Positions 46,326 through 54,692 of a stretch of 64,000 bases of DNA are shown in pieces. Where the stretch lies: the NCBI RefSeq assembly GCF_017742835.1, contig NZ_CP072392.1:325559-389558 (forward strand). Direction: 5' to 3'. This DNA comes from Aquabacter sp. L1I39 (GTDB lineage Bacteria > Pseudomonadota > Alphaproteobacteria > Rhizobiales > Xanthobacteraceae). Under the pieces are notes generated by a model that worked only from the letters and a program-made list of their open reading frames with translations, did no database searches and had not been told where the DNA came from. The position numbers and the translations under genes were made by a program. Each line of letters starts with the position of its first letter. Positions within the stretch are counted from its first letter, which is position 1.

Positions 46326-47114
46326 TCAGTGATCGGCGCCGGCCTTTTCCTCGCGAAGCGACTTCCAGATGTGGGTGCGCAGGTGGACGAAGGAATCCAG
46401 GTCCATCACGTCCTCGATGCGGCTGTAGCTGTCCCAGCGCTCAGCCTCGCGCACTGACTTCACGTCGATGATTTCCTTGATGCGGCCCGGCCGGCGGGTC
46501 ATGACGGCCACGCGGTCGGCGAGATAGACCGCCTCCTCCACGCCATGAGTGATGAAAAGAACGGTGCGCGGATTGAGCCGGGCGAGCCGCACCAGTTCTT
46601 CTTGCATGACCACGCGGGTCTGGGCGTCCAGCGCGCCGAAGGGCTCGTCCATGAGCAGCACCTGCGGGTCGAGCACATAGGCGCGGGCGATGGCGACGCG
46701 CTGCTGCATGCCGCCGGACAATTGGTGGGGATAGGCCTGCTCGTAGCCGTTCAGCCCGATCATGGCGATGGCATCGGCCACGCGCTGGCGCCGCTCGGCG
46801 GCAGGCACGTTCTTGTTGCGCAGGCCGAGCTCGATATTGTCGGTGACGGTCTTCCAGGGAAACAAAGCGAATTGCTGGAACACCACGGCGCGGTCCGGCC
46901 CCGGCCCCGTCACCTCGCTGTTGCCCACCAGGACACGGCCCGACGAGGGAAACTCGAAGCCGGCGGCAAGGCGCAGGCACGTGGTCTTGCCGCAGCCGGA
47001 GGGGCCGACAATGGCGACGAACTCCTTGTCGGCCACATTGAGGTTGATGTCGTCCAGCGCCTTGACGTGGCCGCCAAAATCCTTGCCCACGGCATCGAAG
47101 CGGATGCTGCTCAT
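46326..47114 (-). CDS. ABC transporter ATPase, taurine/sulfonate type (TauB/SsuB family)
   Basis: A 262-residue ATPase with Walker A VGPSGCGKTT near 36-45, Q-loop FQQFALFPWKTVTDNIELGL, signature LSGGMQQRVAIARAYV, Walker B VLLMDEPFGALDAQTR and switch FITHGVEEAVYLADRVAVM. These stretches are characteristic of the nitrate/sulfonate/taurine importer ATPases. Its partner permease gene stops 9 bases upstream. Confidence 0.94.
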   Translation of the reverse strand: MSSIRFDAVGKDFGGHVKALDDINLNVADKEFVAIVGPSGCGKTTCLRLAAGFEFPSSGRVLVGNSEVTGPGPDRAVVFQQFALFPWKTVTDNIELGLRNKNVPAAERRQRVADAIAMIGLNGYEQAYPHQLSGGMQQRVAIARAYVLDPQVLLMDEPFGALDAQTRVVMQEELVRLARLNPRTVLFITHGVEEAVYLADRVAVMTRRPGRIKEIIDVKSVREAERWDSYSRIEDVMDLDSFVHLRTHIWKSLREEKAGADH

Positions 47115-47123
47115 CTCTTCCTC

Positions 47124-47906
47124 TCAAGCTCCGCCCAGGCGGCGATGAATGCGCGCTTCCAGCGTGCGCAGGGCGACGTCGATGAGGACGCCGATGAAGC
47201 CGATGGCGGCCATGCCCACCATCACCGTGGTGGTGGAGACCGCGCCCTGGGCCTGCACCATCATGAAGCCCACCCCGGTTGAGGCGACGATCAGCTCTGC
47301 GCCCACCAGCGACTGCCAGCCCAGACCCGCGCCGATGCGCAAGCCGGCGATGATGGAGGGCACCGAGGCCGGCAGCAGCACTTCCAGGATGATGCGGTGG
47401 CTCGGCGTGCCCAGCATTTCCGCTGCTTCCAGATAGCGCGGGTCCACATGCCGGGCACCGCGATAGGCGTTCAGCAGGCAGGGCGGAAAGGCGCCGGAGA
47501 AGATGATGAGCACCGGCCCGCCAAAGCCCGTGCCGAACCACAAGGCCGCGAACGGCACCCAGGCGATGGGGGCGATGAAGCGCAAGGCGTCGAAGATGGG
47601 CGAGACGATGTCGTCCAGCAGCCGGAAGCGCCCCATCATCAGCCCCAGCGGCACGCCCACCGCCACCGCCAGCAGATAGCCGGCGCCGAAGCGCTGGAGG
47701 GAGGAGAGGAGATGAGCCGGCAAGGTGCCGCCGGCAAATTGGGCGGTGAGGAGGTCCGCGAGCCGCCGCGCCACGTCGAGCGGGCCCGGCAGGAAGGTTG
47801 GAGCGACAAAGCCGCTCGCGGAAAGGGCGGCCCAGAAGGCGAAGAAGCCGACAAGACCGACGGCGCCGAGCGCCATACGGCTGGAGGGGGCAAGGGTCGC
47901 ATTCAT
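47124..47906 (-). CDS. ABC transporter permease, taurine/sulfonate type (first of two)
   Basis: A 260-residue TauC/SsuC-family permease with six hydrophobic segments and the coupling motif EAAEMLGTPSHRIILEVLLPASVPSIIAGLRIGAGLGWQSLVGAEL near residues 165-210. It overlaps the other permease gene by 4 bases (ATGA). Having two distinct permease genes implies a heterodimeric membrane domain, whereas most TauC-type importers use a homodimer. Confidence 0.9.
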   Translation of the reverse strand: MNATLAPSSRMALGAVGLVGFFAFWAALSASGFVAPTFLPGPLDVARRLADLLTAQFAGGTLPAHLLSSLQRFGAGYLLAVAVGVPLGLMMGRFRLLDDIVSPIFDALRFIAPIAWVPFAALWFGTGFGGPVLIIFSGAFPPCLLNAYRGARHVDPRYLEAAEMLGTPSHRIILEVLLPASVPSIIAGLRIGAGLGWQSLVGAELIVASTGVGFMMVQAQGAVSTTTVMVGMAAIGFIGVLIDVALRTLEARIHRRLGGA

Positions 47907-48688
47907 GCCGCGGCTCCCCGCACGCGCACCCAGGTCAGCGTCCGCCGTTCCACGGTGGCCAGCAGCGCCGTGGTGAGCGCGCCGAACACGGCGACGCTCG
48001 CCATGCCCACCAGGATCATGCCCGGATAAAGGTCCTGCTGGGCGAGGTTCAGGAGATGGCCGAGGCCAGCGAGCGCGCCCACCAGTTCGGCGGCAACCAG
48101 CGTCGTCCAGCTCGCCTGGAGGGAGAGGCGCAGGCCGGTGAAGATCATGGGTGCGGCGCCGGGCACCAGCACTTCCCGCACGAAGCGCCAGCGGGGCGTG
48201 CCGAGCATGCGGGCGGCCTCGATCAGCGGCCGGGGAATGGATTTCACGCCCGCCTGGGTGTTGATGACCGAAGGCACGAAGGCGGCGAAGAAGATGACCA
48301 TGATCTTGGCGGCATCGCCCAGGCCCAGCCAGAGGATGGCGAGCGGAATCCAGGCCAGCGGCGGGATCGGGCGCAGCAGCATGAAGACCGGGTTCAGCAG
48401 GGCTTCCGCCACCGCGCTCCAGCCCATCAGCAGGCCCAGCGGCACCCCCACCGCGATGGAGCAGAGGAAACCGAGGGTCACCAGCTTGAGCGAATGGACC
48501 ACATGCACCAGGAGGGTCGCATCCCCATAGCCGCGGGTGAACGCCTGGCGCGCGGCGATGAAGGTGTCGCCGGGCGTCGGGAAGCGGCCCGGCGAGATCA
48601 TGCCGGTGACGCTGGTGAACACAAACCATGCCGCAGCAAGAGCAGCGAGCGTCGCCACTCCCACCACGGCCCGTCGTCCGAGCCGCAT
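47903..48688 (-). CDS. ABC transporter permease, taurine/sulfonate type (second of two)
   Basis: A 261-residue TauC/SsuC-family permease. It has a single N-terminal anchor helix, then MGWSAVAEALLNPVFMLLRPIPPLAWIPLAILWLGLGDAAKIMVIFFAAFVPSVINTQAGVKSI and the coupling segment EAARMLGTPRWRFVREVLVPGAAPMIFTGLRLSL. It is the first gene of the seven-gene leftward operon, about 70 bases from the LacI operator at 48757. Confidence 0.92.
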   Translation of the reverse strand: MRLGRRAVVGVATLAALAAAWFVFTSVTGMISPGRFPTPGDTFIAARQAFTRGYGDATLLVHVVHSLKLVTLGFLCSIAVGVPLGLLMGWSAVAEALLNPVFMLLRPIPPLAWIPLAILWLGLGDAAKIMVIFFAAFVPSVINTQAGVKSIPRPLIEAARMLGTPRWRFVREVLVPGAAPMIFTGLRLSLQASWTTLVAAELVGALAGLGHLLNLAQQDLYPGMILVGMASVAVFGALTTALLATVERRTLTWVRVRGAAA

Positions 48689-48756
48689 GGACGTCCTCCC
48701 ACATGTCGGCGCTCCATCTGCGGGAGCGTTGGCGCGGGACCGCTCTGCGACGGTCT

Positions 48757-48772
48757 ATGAAAGCGCTTACAT
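48757..48772. promoter_or_regulatory. LacI-type operator (site 1, permease side)
   Basis: ATGAAAGCGCTTACAT, an imperfect palindrome centred on GC, typical of LacI-family operators. A leftward -35 TTGACA lies on the complement of 48798-48803, so the site falls at or just after the leftward transcription start. An almost identical site starts exactly 100 bases to the right. Confidence 0.75.
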
Positions 48773-48856
48773 GACGCTATCATCCCGGAGGGGACTGTCA
48801 AGTCGAGTGGGGCAAGAAATTTCTTGTCGGCTGGTCTGGAAGCAGATCAGATAAGC

Positions 48857-48872
48857 ATGAAAGCGCATTCAT
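48857..48872. promoter_or_regulatory. LacI-type operator (site 2, regulator side)
   Basis: ATGAAAGCGCATTCAT shares 13 of 16 bases with site 1 and is likewise palindromic. It lies in the leader of the LacI gene, 32 bases before the chosen start codon, suggesting autoregulation and possibly looping between the two sites. Confidence 0.75.
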
Positions 48873-48904
48873 GCGCCGATGCACCGCAGCAGGAGCGGAC
48901 GCCG

Positions 48905-49960
48905 ATGGCCCCGAGGACGAAGGCAACGTTGGAGGATGTGGCGCGGCTGGCTGCCGTCTCCACGGCCACCGTGTCGCGGGCGCTGTCGCAACCCGATTTG
49001 CTGCAGCCAGACACGCTGGAGCGGGTGCGCGCGGCCATCGCACAGCTGAATTATGTGCCAGGGGGTGCCGCCCGTGCGCTCGCCTCTGGCAAGACGCTGA
49101 CCATTGGCGCGGTGGTGCCCACCCTCGACCACGCCATCTTCGCCCGCGCCATCCAGGCTATGCAGACGGAACTGGCGGCCAATGGCTACCAACTGCTGGT
49201 GGCGGCCAGCGACTATGTGCCGACCCTGGAGGCTGCGGCGGTGCGGGCCATGCTGGCGCGCGGCGTGGACGCGCTCATGGTGGTGGGCGCGGACCATCTG
49301 GATGAGACCTGGTCGCTCCTGACCTCCTCCAGCGTGCCGGTGGTGCTGAGCTGGTCCTTCGACGCGCGCCTGCCCTCCATCGGCTTCGACAACCGCGCCG
49401 CCGGCCGGCTGCTGGCCGAGCATCTGCTGGGGCTGGGGCATCGCCGGTTCGGCATGATCTCCGGCCATCTGCGCGCCAATGACCGCGCCCGCATGCGCGT
49501 CGAGGGCGCGCGGGCGGCCTTGGCGGAGCGGGGGCTCGAACTCACCCCGTCCCAGATCATCGAGACCTCCTTCACGCTCGCCGGAGGCCGGGCGGGTCTC
49601 GTGGAGTTGATGGGACGCGCGCAGCCGCCCACCGCCGTCATCTGCGGCAACGACCTCCTGGCCGCCGGCGCTTTGCTGGAGGCGCAGGCGAGCGGCCTTG
49701 CGGTGCCCGAGGCGCTCTCCATCGTCGGCATCGACAATCTGGAGATCGCCGCCCACCTGACCCCGCCCTTGACCACCGTCCATCTGCCGACCACCGAGCT
49801 TGGTCGCGCGGTGGCCGAGCATCTGCTCGCCCGGCTGAAGGGCGAGGCGCGGCCGGCGCGGCTGGAACTGCCCATCGAACTGGTACTGCGCCGCTCCGCC
49901 GCCCCGCCCCGGGAGGCGCAGGCACAGGATGTGTCCCGCACCCAGCCTGCGGGCGGTTAG
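48905..49960 (+). CDS. LacI-family transcription regulator
   Basis: A 351-residue regulator with an N-terminal LacI helix-turn-helix and hinge (TLEDVARLAAVSTATVSRALSQPDLLQPDTLERVRAAIAQLNYVPGGAARALASGKT) and a periplasmic-binding-protein-like sensor domain (GAVVPTLDHAIFARAIQAMQTELAANGYQLLVA, PTAVICGNDLLAAGAL, IVGIDNLEIAAHLTPPLTTV). ATG 48905 is preferred: AGGAGCGG precedes it, and conservation starts there, while an upstream in-frame ATG at 48857 lies within the operator. It is divergent from the sulfonate-type transport and dehydrogenase operon, which it most likely represses until substrate or intermediate appears. Confidence 0.92.
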   Translation: MAPRTKATLEDVARLAAVSTATVSRALSQPDLLQPDTLERVRAAIAQLNYVPGGAARALASGKTLTIGAVVPTLDHAIFARAIQAMQTELAANGYQLLVAASDYVPTLEAAAVRAMLARGVDALMVVGADHLDETWSLLTSSSVPVVLSWSFDARLPSIGFDNRAAGRLLAEHLLGLGHRRFGMISGHLRANDRARMRVEGARAALAERGLELTPSQIIETSFTLAGGRAGLVELMGRAQPPTAVICGNDLLAAGALLEAQASGLAVPEALSIVGIDNLEIAAHLTPPLTTVHLPTTELGRAVAEHLLARLKGEARPARLELPIELVLRRSAAPPREAQAQDVSRTQPAGG

Positions 49961-50185
49961 GAGCGCGGGGGCCACATGCGTTTCTGCCGGAAGGTCAACG
50001 GCCGGAAGTCCTGCGCGCATGGCAGAGGTGGTCTGATCTCACGCCACAGCCCATCCCTGGACGCGGCCGGCAAAAACGCTAAGGTCGCGCCCGCTCGGCG
50101 GACCCGTTCGCGGGATGCCGGTGCGTCATACCGAACCGGGGCCGGGAGCGGCATCTCGGTCGTCATCGCTGAAGGACCGAAGATC
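49961..50185. other. Leader region of the SerA gene
   Basis: A 225-base gap. The SerA frame is open back to 49976, but that extension shows no similarity to SerA. AAGGA at 50172-50176 lies before GTG 50186. No known riboswitch or clear hairpin was recognised. Confidence 0.35.
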
Positions 50186-51454
50186 GTGCACCACAGCAAT
50201 TCCCATTCGCCGCAACTCTCGCTGGCCAAGGACAAGATCCGGGTTCTGCTGCTGGAGGGCGTCAATGACAGCGCCGTCGAACTGATGACCTCGGCCGGCT
50301 ATTCGAACCTGACCCGCCTCACCAAGGCGCTGGACGGGGAAGCGCTGAAGGAAGCCATCAAGGGCGTCCACATTCTCGGCATCCGCTCGCGCACCCACAT
50401 CACCTCCGAGATCATGGAGGCGGCGGACCGGCTCATCGCCATCGGCTGCTTCAGCGTCGGCACCAACCAGGTGGATATCGACGCGGTGCGCGCCTATGGC
50501 GTGCCGGTCTTCAACGCCCCCTTCTCCAACACCCGCTCGGTGGCGGAACTGGTGATCGGCGAGATCGTGATGCTCTATCGCCGCATCATCCCGCGCTCCA
50601 ATGCCGCCCACCAGGGCGGATGGGACAAGTCGGCGTCCAACAGCCACGAGGTGCGCGGCAAGACGCTGGGCATCGTCGGCTACGGCAATATCGGCTCGCA
50701 GCTCTCGAATCTGGCCGAAGCCATGGGCATGAAGGTGATCTTCTACGATCACACCGACAAGCTGCGCCACGGCAACACCGAATCCACCACGAGCCTGCAT
50801 GAGCTGCTCGCGGCCTCCGACGTGGTGAGCCTGCACGTGCCCGAGACCCCCGCCACCCACGGCATGATCGGCCGCGACGAGATTGCCGCCATGAAGCCCG
50901 GCGCCTATCTCATCAATAACAGCCGCGGCACGGTGGTGGACCTCGACGCCCTCGCCGACGCCCTCAAGGCCGGCAAGCTGCGCGGCGCGGCGGTGGACGT
51001 ATTCCCGGTGGAGCCCGGCTCCAATGCGGAGCGCTTTGCCAGCCCCCTCCAGGGCCTCGACAATGTCATCCTCACCCCGCACATCGGCGGTTCCACGGAA
51101 GAGGCGCAGGAGCGCATCGGCGCCGAGGTGGCGCGCAAGCTGATCGACTATTCCGACAGCGGTTCCACCATGGGCGCGGTGAACTTCCCGCAGGTGCAAT
51201 TGCCGGCCCGTCCCCTCGGCACCCGCTTCATCCAGGTGCAACGGAACGTGCCGGGCATGCTCGGCCGCCTCAACGAGGTGCTTGCCCGCCATTCGGTGAA
51301 CATCGCCGCCCAATATTACGAGACCCATGCGGACGTCGGCTATGTGGTGCTGGACGCGGACGCCTCGGCGGCCGACAGCCAGCGGGTGCTGGAGGACATC
51401 CGGGCCCTCGACGGCACCATCCGCGCCCGCCTGCTTTACGAATACAAGCTCTGA
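50186..51454 (+). CDS. serA: D-3-phosphoglycerate dehydrogenase, E. coli-like type with ACT domain
   Basis: A 422-residue D-2-hydroxyacid dehydrogenase, the first enzyme of serine synthesis. Very close to enterobacterial SerA: GIRSRTHITSEIMEAADRLIAIGCFSVGTNQVDIDA, NAPFSNTRSVAELVIGEIVMLYRR, nucleotide loop GYGNIGSQL, NNSRGTVVD, the catalytic TPHIGGST and a C-terminal ACT domain (RNVPGMLGRLNEVLARHSVNIAAQYYET) that in E. coli mediates serine inhibition. GTG 50186 gives near-family length (E. coli SerA is 410); the open frame starts 70 codons earlier without conservation. Many alphaproteobacteria carry a longer (about 530-residue) SerA instead, so this may be a second copy or an acquired type. 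Confidence 0.9.
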   Translation: MHHSNSHSPQLSLAKDKIRVLLLEGVNDSAVELMTSAGYSNLTRLTKALDGEALKEAIKGVHILGIRSRTHITSEIMEAADRLIAIGCFSVGTNQVDIDAVRAYGVPVFNAPFSNTRSVAELVIGEIVMLYRRIIPRSNAAHQGGWDKSASNSHEVRGKTLGIVGYGNIGSQLSNLAEAMGMKVIFYDHTDKLRHGNTESTTSLHELLAASDVVSLHVPETPATHGMIGRDEIAAMKPGAYLINNSRGTVVDLDALADALKAGKLRGAAVDVFPVEPGSNAERFASPLQGLDNVILTPHIGGSTEEAQERIGAEVARKLIDYSDSGSTMGAVNFPQVQLPARPLGTRFIQVQRNVPGMLGRLNEVLARHSVNIAAQYYETHADVGYVVLDADASAADSQRVLEDIRALDGTIRARLLYEYKL

Positions 51455-51495
51455 GCGACGCCTTGGGCCGCGCCCTATTTCAAGGGGCGCGGCGC

Positions 51496-52176
51496 CTACG
51501 GCCCGACGGTCAAGGCCAGCGTGCGGCTGATGGCGGTAAAGTCGCGCCCGCTCTGCACGCTCCAGGCGTTGAAGGCGTCCTGCACCGCCGCGAAATCCCT
51601 CTTGCTGCTGGGCGTCTTGGCGACCACGCCTTCGCGGATCAGAGCCGCCACCACGTCCTTGGTGGTGATGAAGGCCGGCTTGCCCAGCGCGCGGAGCACC
51701 CGCATGCCGCTATCGCCGCCCAGATGGCTGCCGCGCGTCTTCAGGAGCTCCAGCAGGCCCACATAGTCAGCATCCGGCCAACGGGCGATGAAGCTGGCGG
51801 CGGAGCCATGTTCGGCGGCAAGGTCCACCACCATCCGCGCATTGGCCTGCACGGCCTTGATCTTGGCGCCGTTGCGCACGATGCCGGGATCGGCCAGCAG
51901 GGCCTCCAGCTTTTCGTCCGGCATGAAGGCGCAGGCATGGGGATCGAAGCCCTCGAACGCGCTTTCGAAGGCCGGCCACTTGGCGGCGATTACCTTGGAG
52001 GAGAAGCCGGCATTGAAGATCCGGCGGGCCATCTCGGCCAGCACGCGATCATCGGGCGTGGCGGCGATCTCGCTTGGCGGGCGGGAGGGCGTCTCTGCCA
52101 GCAGGGCGTCAAGCGCGGCGGGGCCGCCCTTGCGGGCAGCGGCATCGGCGAAGATGGCATCGAACGGGCGGGTCAT
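51496..52176 (-). CDS. DNA-3-methyladenine glycosylase I (Tag)-like protein without zinc ligands
   Basis: A 226-residue helical protein. The central segment (DRVLAEMARRIFNAGFSSKVIAAKWPAFESAFEGFDPHACAFMPDEKLEALLADPGIVRNGAKIKAVQANARMV) aligns with Tag, including the FxPxxVAxM-like and IxRxxxKIxAxxxNAR stretches that line the DNA pocket. The N-terminal Cys/His and C-terminal His-x3-Cys zinc ligands of E. coli Tag are absent, and the C-terminal half differs. It may still excise alkylated bases, or may have another nucleic-acid role. Start at 52176 is chosen by conservation. It converges with SerA. Confidence 0.8.
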   Translation of the reverse strand: MTRPFDAIFADAAARKGGPAALDALLAETPSRPPSEIAATPDDRVLAEMARRIFNAGFSSKVIAAKWPAFESAFEGFDPHACAFMPDEKLEALLADPGIVRNGAKIKAVQANARMVVDLAAEHGSAASFIARWPDADYVGLLELLKTRGSHLGGDSGMRVLRALGKPAFITTKDVVAALIREGVVAKTPSSKRDFAAVQDAFNAWSVQSGRDFTAISRTLALTVGP

Positions 52177-52325
52177 GGGCGCTCCCGGAAGGCGCGCGAG
52201 GTTAGACCGCCATCGGCAGGGAGGGCAACGGCGCGTCGGGGTGGGGAGGGGCACGGGTTGTGATCCCGGGCCGGCCGGGGCAACGTCTGTGTTCTCTTCG
52301 CCCTGCGCCTCGGGTTCGCGCCTCC

Positions 52326-53228
52326 ATGAACGAAATCGCCTATGTCTATTTCGCCGAAGTCATCCGCCTCGGCTCCATCCGCCAGGCGGCGGAGGCGCTG
52401 CACGTGTCGGCTTCCTCCATCAGCCGGCAGATTGCGCGGCTGGAATATGAGTTCGGCGCCCCTCTGCTCACTCGCCATCCGCAAGGGGTAAAGCTGGCGC
52501 CGGCGGGGGAGATTGTCGGCCAGTTCATCCGTGGCCGCACCCGCGAATGGCAGCGGCTGAAGGCGGCCATCGATGCCCTCAAGCGGCTGGAGAGCGGCCA
52601 TGTGACGGTCTTCACCGTGGAGGGCATGTTGGGCGGCTTCCTGCCGCGCGTCATTTCCGAGTTCGCCGAGGGGCATCCCGGTATCACCTATGAGGTGGTG
52701 GTGCGCGGCACCGACGACGTGATGATCGCGGTGGCGGAGGACAAGTGCGACATCGGCATCTCCTTCCACCCCTATCCGCGCCCCAGCGTGCGCACGGTGC
52801 GGGAAATCCACCAGCCGCTCCTGGCGGTGATGGCCCCGCACCATCCCCTTGCCGGGCGTGAGAAGCTCTCGCTCGCCGACATTGCGGGCGTGCCGGTGGG
52901 CCTGCCCGACCGGTCGTTCGGCATCCGTCACCTGGTGGACCAGGCGGTGAAGGGCGAGCAGGTGGAATTGTCCGTTCGGCTGGAGACCAATTCCATCGAC
53001 ATGACCCGCCAGTTCGCCCTCTACGGCATGGGGCTGACCTTCCTGCCGGCCTTCTCGTTCGAGCGGGAGATCGCGGCGGGGACCCTGGTGGGGGTGGAAG
53101 TGGAGAACGAGGCCCTCGCCAGCGCCCGGGCCCATGTGTGCGTCCATGGGGAGATCGAGCCGACGCTGGCGGCCCAACGCTTTCTCTATGCCATGGATGC
53201 CCGCATTCGCGCCATGTCCTTGAAATAA
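52326..53228 (+). CDS. LysR-family transcription regulator
   Basis: A 300-residue regulator with an N-terminal winged helix (YVYFAEVIRLGSIRQAAEALHVSASSISRQIARLEYEFGAPLLTRHPQGVKLAPAGE) and a substrate-binding C-terminal domain starting at about 90 (GHVTVFTVEGMLGGFLPRVISEFAEGHPGITYEVVV). It lies 130 bases upstream of a LIV-type ABC operon on the same strand rather than divergent, and a TTGC-N7-GCAA box lies in between, so it probably activates that operon. Confidence 0.9.
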   Translation: MNEIAYVYFAEVIRLGSIRQAAEALHVSASSISRQIARLEYEFGAPLLTRHPQGVKLAPAGEIVGQFIRGRTREWQRLKAAIDALKRLESGHVTVFTVEGMLGGFLPRVISEFAEGHPGITYEVVVRGTDDVMIAVAEDKCDIGISFHPYPRPSVRTVREIHQPLLAVMAPHHPLAGREKLSLADIAGVPVGLPDRSFGIRHLVDQAVKGEQVELSVRLETNSIDMTRQFALYGMGLTFLPAFSFEREIAAGTLVGVEVENEALASARAHVCVHGEIEPTLAAQRFLYAMDARIRAMSLK

Positions 53229-53258
53229 GCAGGGGCGGAATACCGCTCAGACTAAGTG

Positions 53259-53273
53259 TTGCGCAAAATGCAA
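53259..53273 (+). promoter_or_regulatory. LysR-type binding box upstream of the second LIV operon
   Basis: TTGCGCAAAATGCAA contains the inverted arms TTGC and GCAA around seven bases and fits the T-N11-A rule for LysR sites. It lies 86 bases before the receptor start codon, a usual activation position. Confidence 0.5.
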
Positions 53274-53358
53274 CGCCCTGCAGCAAACTTTCTTCTTCCC
53301 CGGAACGCGTTCGCTGCGTCACACTCCCTGTCATACAAAAACAGAGGGGTTCGGAACC

Positions 53359-54579
53359 ATGGCATTTTCCAAGGGTTCATCACGGCTTCGAGGCCTGCGC
53401 CTCGGGCTTGGCTTGGTGCTGGCTGCCGCCTTGTCCACCGCTGCCGCCGCCCAGGAGTCGATCAAGGTGGGCGCGCCCTTGCCGCTCACCGGCCCCCTCT
53501 CGCCGGAGGGTATCAAGCAGCAGCGCGGCTACAATCTCTGGGCCAAGACCGCCAATGCCAAGGGCGGCATCAAGGTGGGCGACAAGGCCTATAAGGTCGA
53601 GATCGTCTATGTGGACTATGAGTCCAACACGCCCCGGGCCGTCCAGTCCGCCGAGCGGCTGATCACCGGCGACAAGGTGAATTTCCTGTTCTCGCCCTTC
53701 GGCTCCGGGGCCGCCAAGGCGGCCTCCTCGGTCTCCGAGCGCTACCGCATCCCCACCATCGCCGCCACCGCCTCTTCGGTGGAGGTGTATGACCAGGGCT
53801 ACAAATATCTCTTCGGCACCTTCACGCCCAACGACACCCTCACCAATCCCCTGGCCGACATCGTCTCCAAGTCCGGCCAGAACGTGAAGACCATCGCCAT
53901 CTATGCCCGCAACGACCTGTTCCCGCGGGCCATCGCCAAGGAGATGGAAAAGTCCGCCAAGGCGCGCGGCATCGAGGTGATCTCGTTCGACGAATATGCC
54001 ATCGGCACCATGGACCATGCCTCGGCGCTGACTCTCATGCTCCAGCGCAAGCCCGACTGGGTGTTCGGCACTGGCTATATCAACGACCTCATCCTGATGC
54101 GCCGGCAGATGGCGGACCTGGGCCTCAAGCCCAAGGTGCTCACCATGATCGCCGGCCCGGCCTATCAGGAATTCATCGACGCCACCGGCCCGCTGGCCGA
54201 GAACATCTCCTCCGCCGCCTGGTGGCATCCGGCGGTGGCCTATGACGGCAAGGACATTTTCGGCAAGACGGCCGATTATGTGGCCGCCTTCCAGGCCGAG
54301 TACAAGGCGATCCCCGATTACGCGGAAGCCTCGGCCAGCGCCGCTGGCGCCATCCTCCAGATCGCCATCGAGAAGGCCGGCTCCATCGATCCCGAAAAGG
54401 TGCGCGATACGCTGGCCAGCCTCGACGTCACCACCTTCTACGGCCAGGTGAAGTTCGGCCCCACCGGCCAGATCGTCTCGCTGGAGCCGCCCGCCTTCCA
54501 GATTCAGGACGGCAAGGCCAAGGTCTTCTACCCGGCCTCGGTGAAGCAGACCGACCTGAAGTTCGGCATCGCGAAATAG
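53359..54579 (+). CDS. ABC transporter receptor, Leu/Ile/Val-type (second system)
   Basis: A 406-residue periplasmic receptor with a signal peptide ending at AAAQ near residue 32. KVGAPLPLTGPLSPEGIKQQRGYNLWAKTANAKGGIKVGDKAYKVEIVYVDYESNTPRAVQSAERLI is the standard LivJ-type first lobe. It is only distantly similar to the receptor at 36261, so a different ligand is expected. It leads an operon with LivHMGF components and an aldehyde-dehydrogenase/aspartate-dehydrogenase-like pair, which suggests an amine or amino-acid-derived ligand. Confidence 0.92.
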   Translation: MAFSKGSSRLRGLRLGLGLVLAAALSTAAAAQESIKVGAPLPLTGPLSPEGIKQQRGYNLWAKTANAKGGIKVGDKAYKVEIVYVDYESNTPRAVQSAERLITGDKVNFLFSPFGSGAAKAASSVSERYRIPTIAATASSVEVYDQGYKYLFGTFTPNDTLTNPLADIVSKSGQNVKTIAIYARNDLFPRAIAKEMEKSAKARGIEVISFDEYAIGTMDHASALTLMLQRKPDWVFGTGYINDLILMRRQMADLGLKPKVLTMIAGPAYQEFIDATGPLAENISSAAWWHPAVAYDGKDIFGKTADYVAAFQAEYKAIPDYAEASASAAGAILQIAIEKAGSIDPEKVRDTLASLDVTTFYGQVKFGPTGQIVSLEPPAFQIQDGKAKVFYPASVKQTDLKFGIAK

Positions 54580-54587
54580 TCATGGCC

Positions 54588-54611
54588 GGCGCGCCGCTTG
54601 TGCGGCGCGCC
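54588..54611 (+). other. Stem-loop after the second LIV receptor gene
   Basis: A perfect 10-bp stem GGCGCGCCGC/GCGGCGCGCC with a 4-base TTGT loop, 8 bases after the receptor stop. It resembles the elements after the receptor genes at 18003 and 37481 and may stabilise the receptor part of the mRNA. Confidence 0.6.
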
Positions 54612-54692
54612 GCGGCCGGGCCTGAAGGCTCCGCCGCCCGCACGCTTTGAAGCACTTCCCCGCCTTGGCGGGACGGCAGCGGACCCTTGCCC

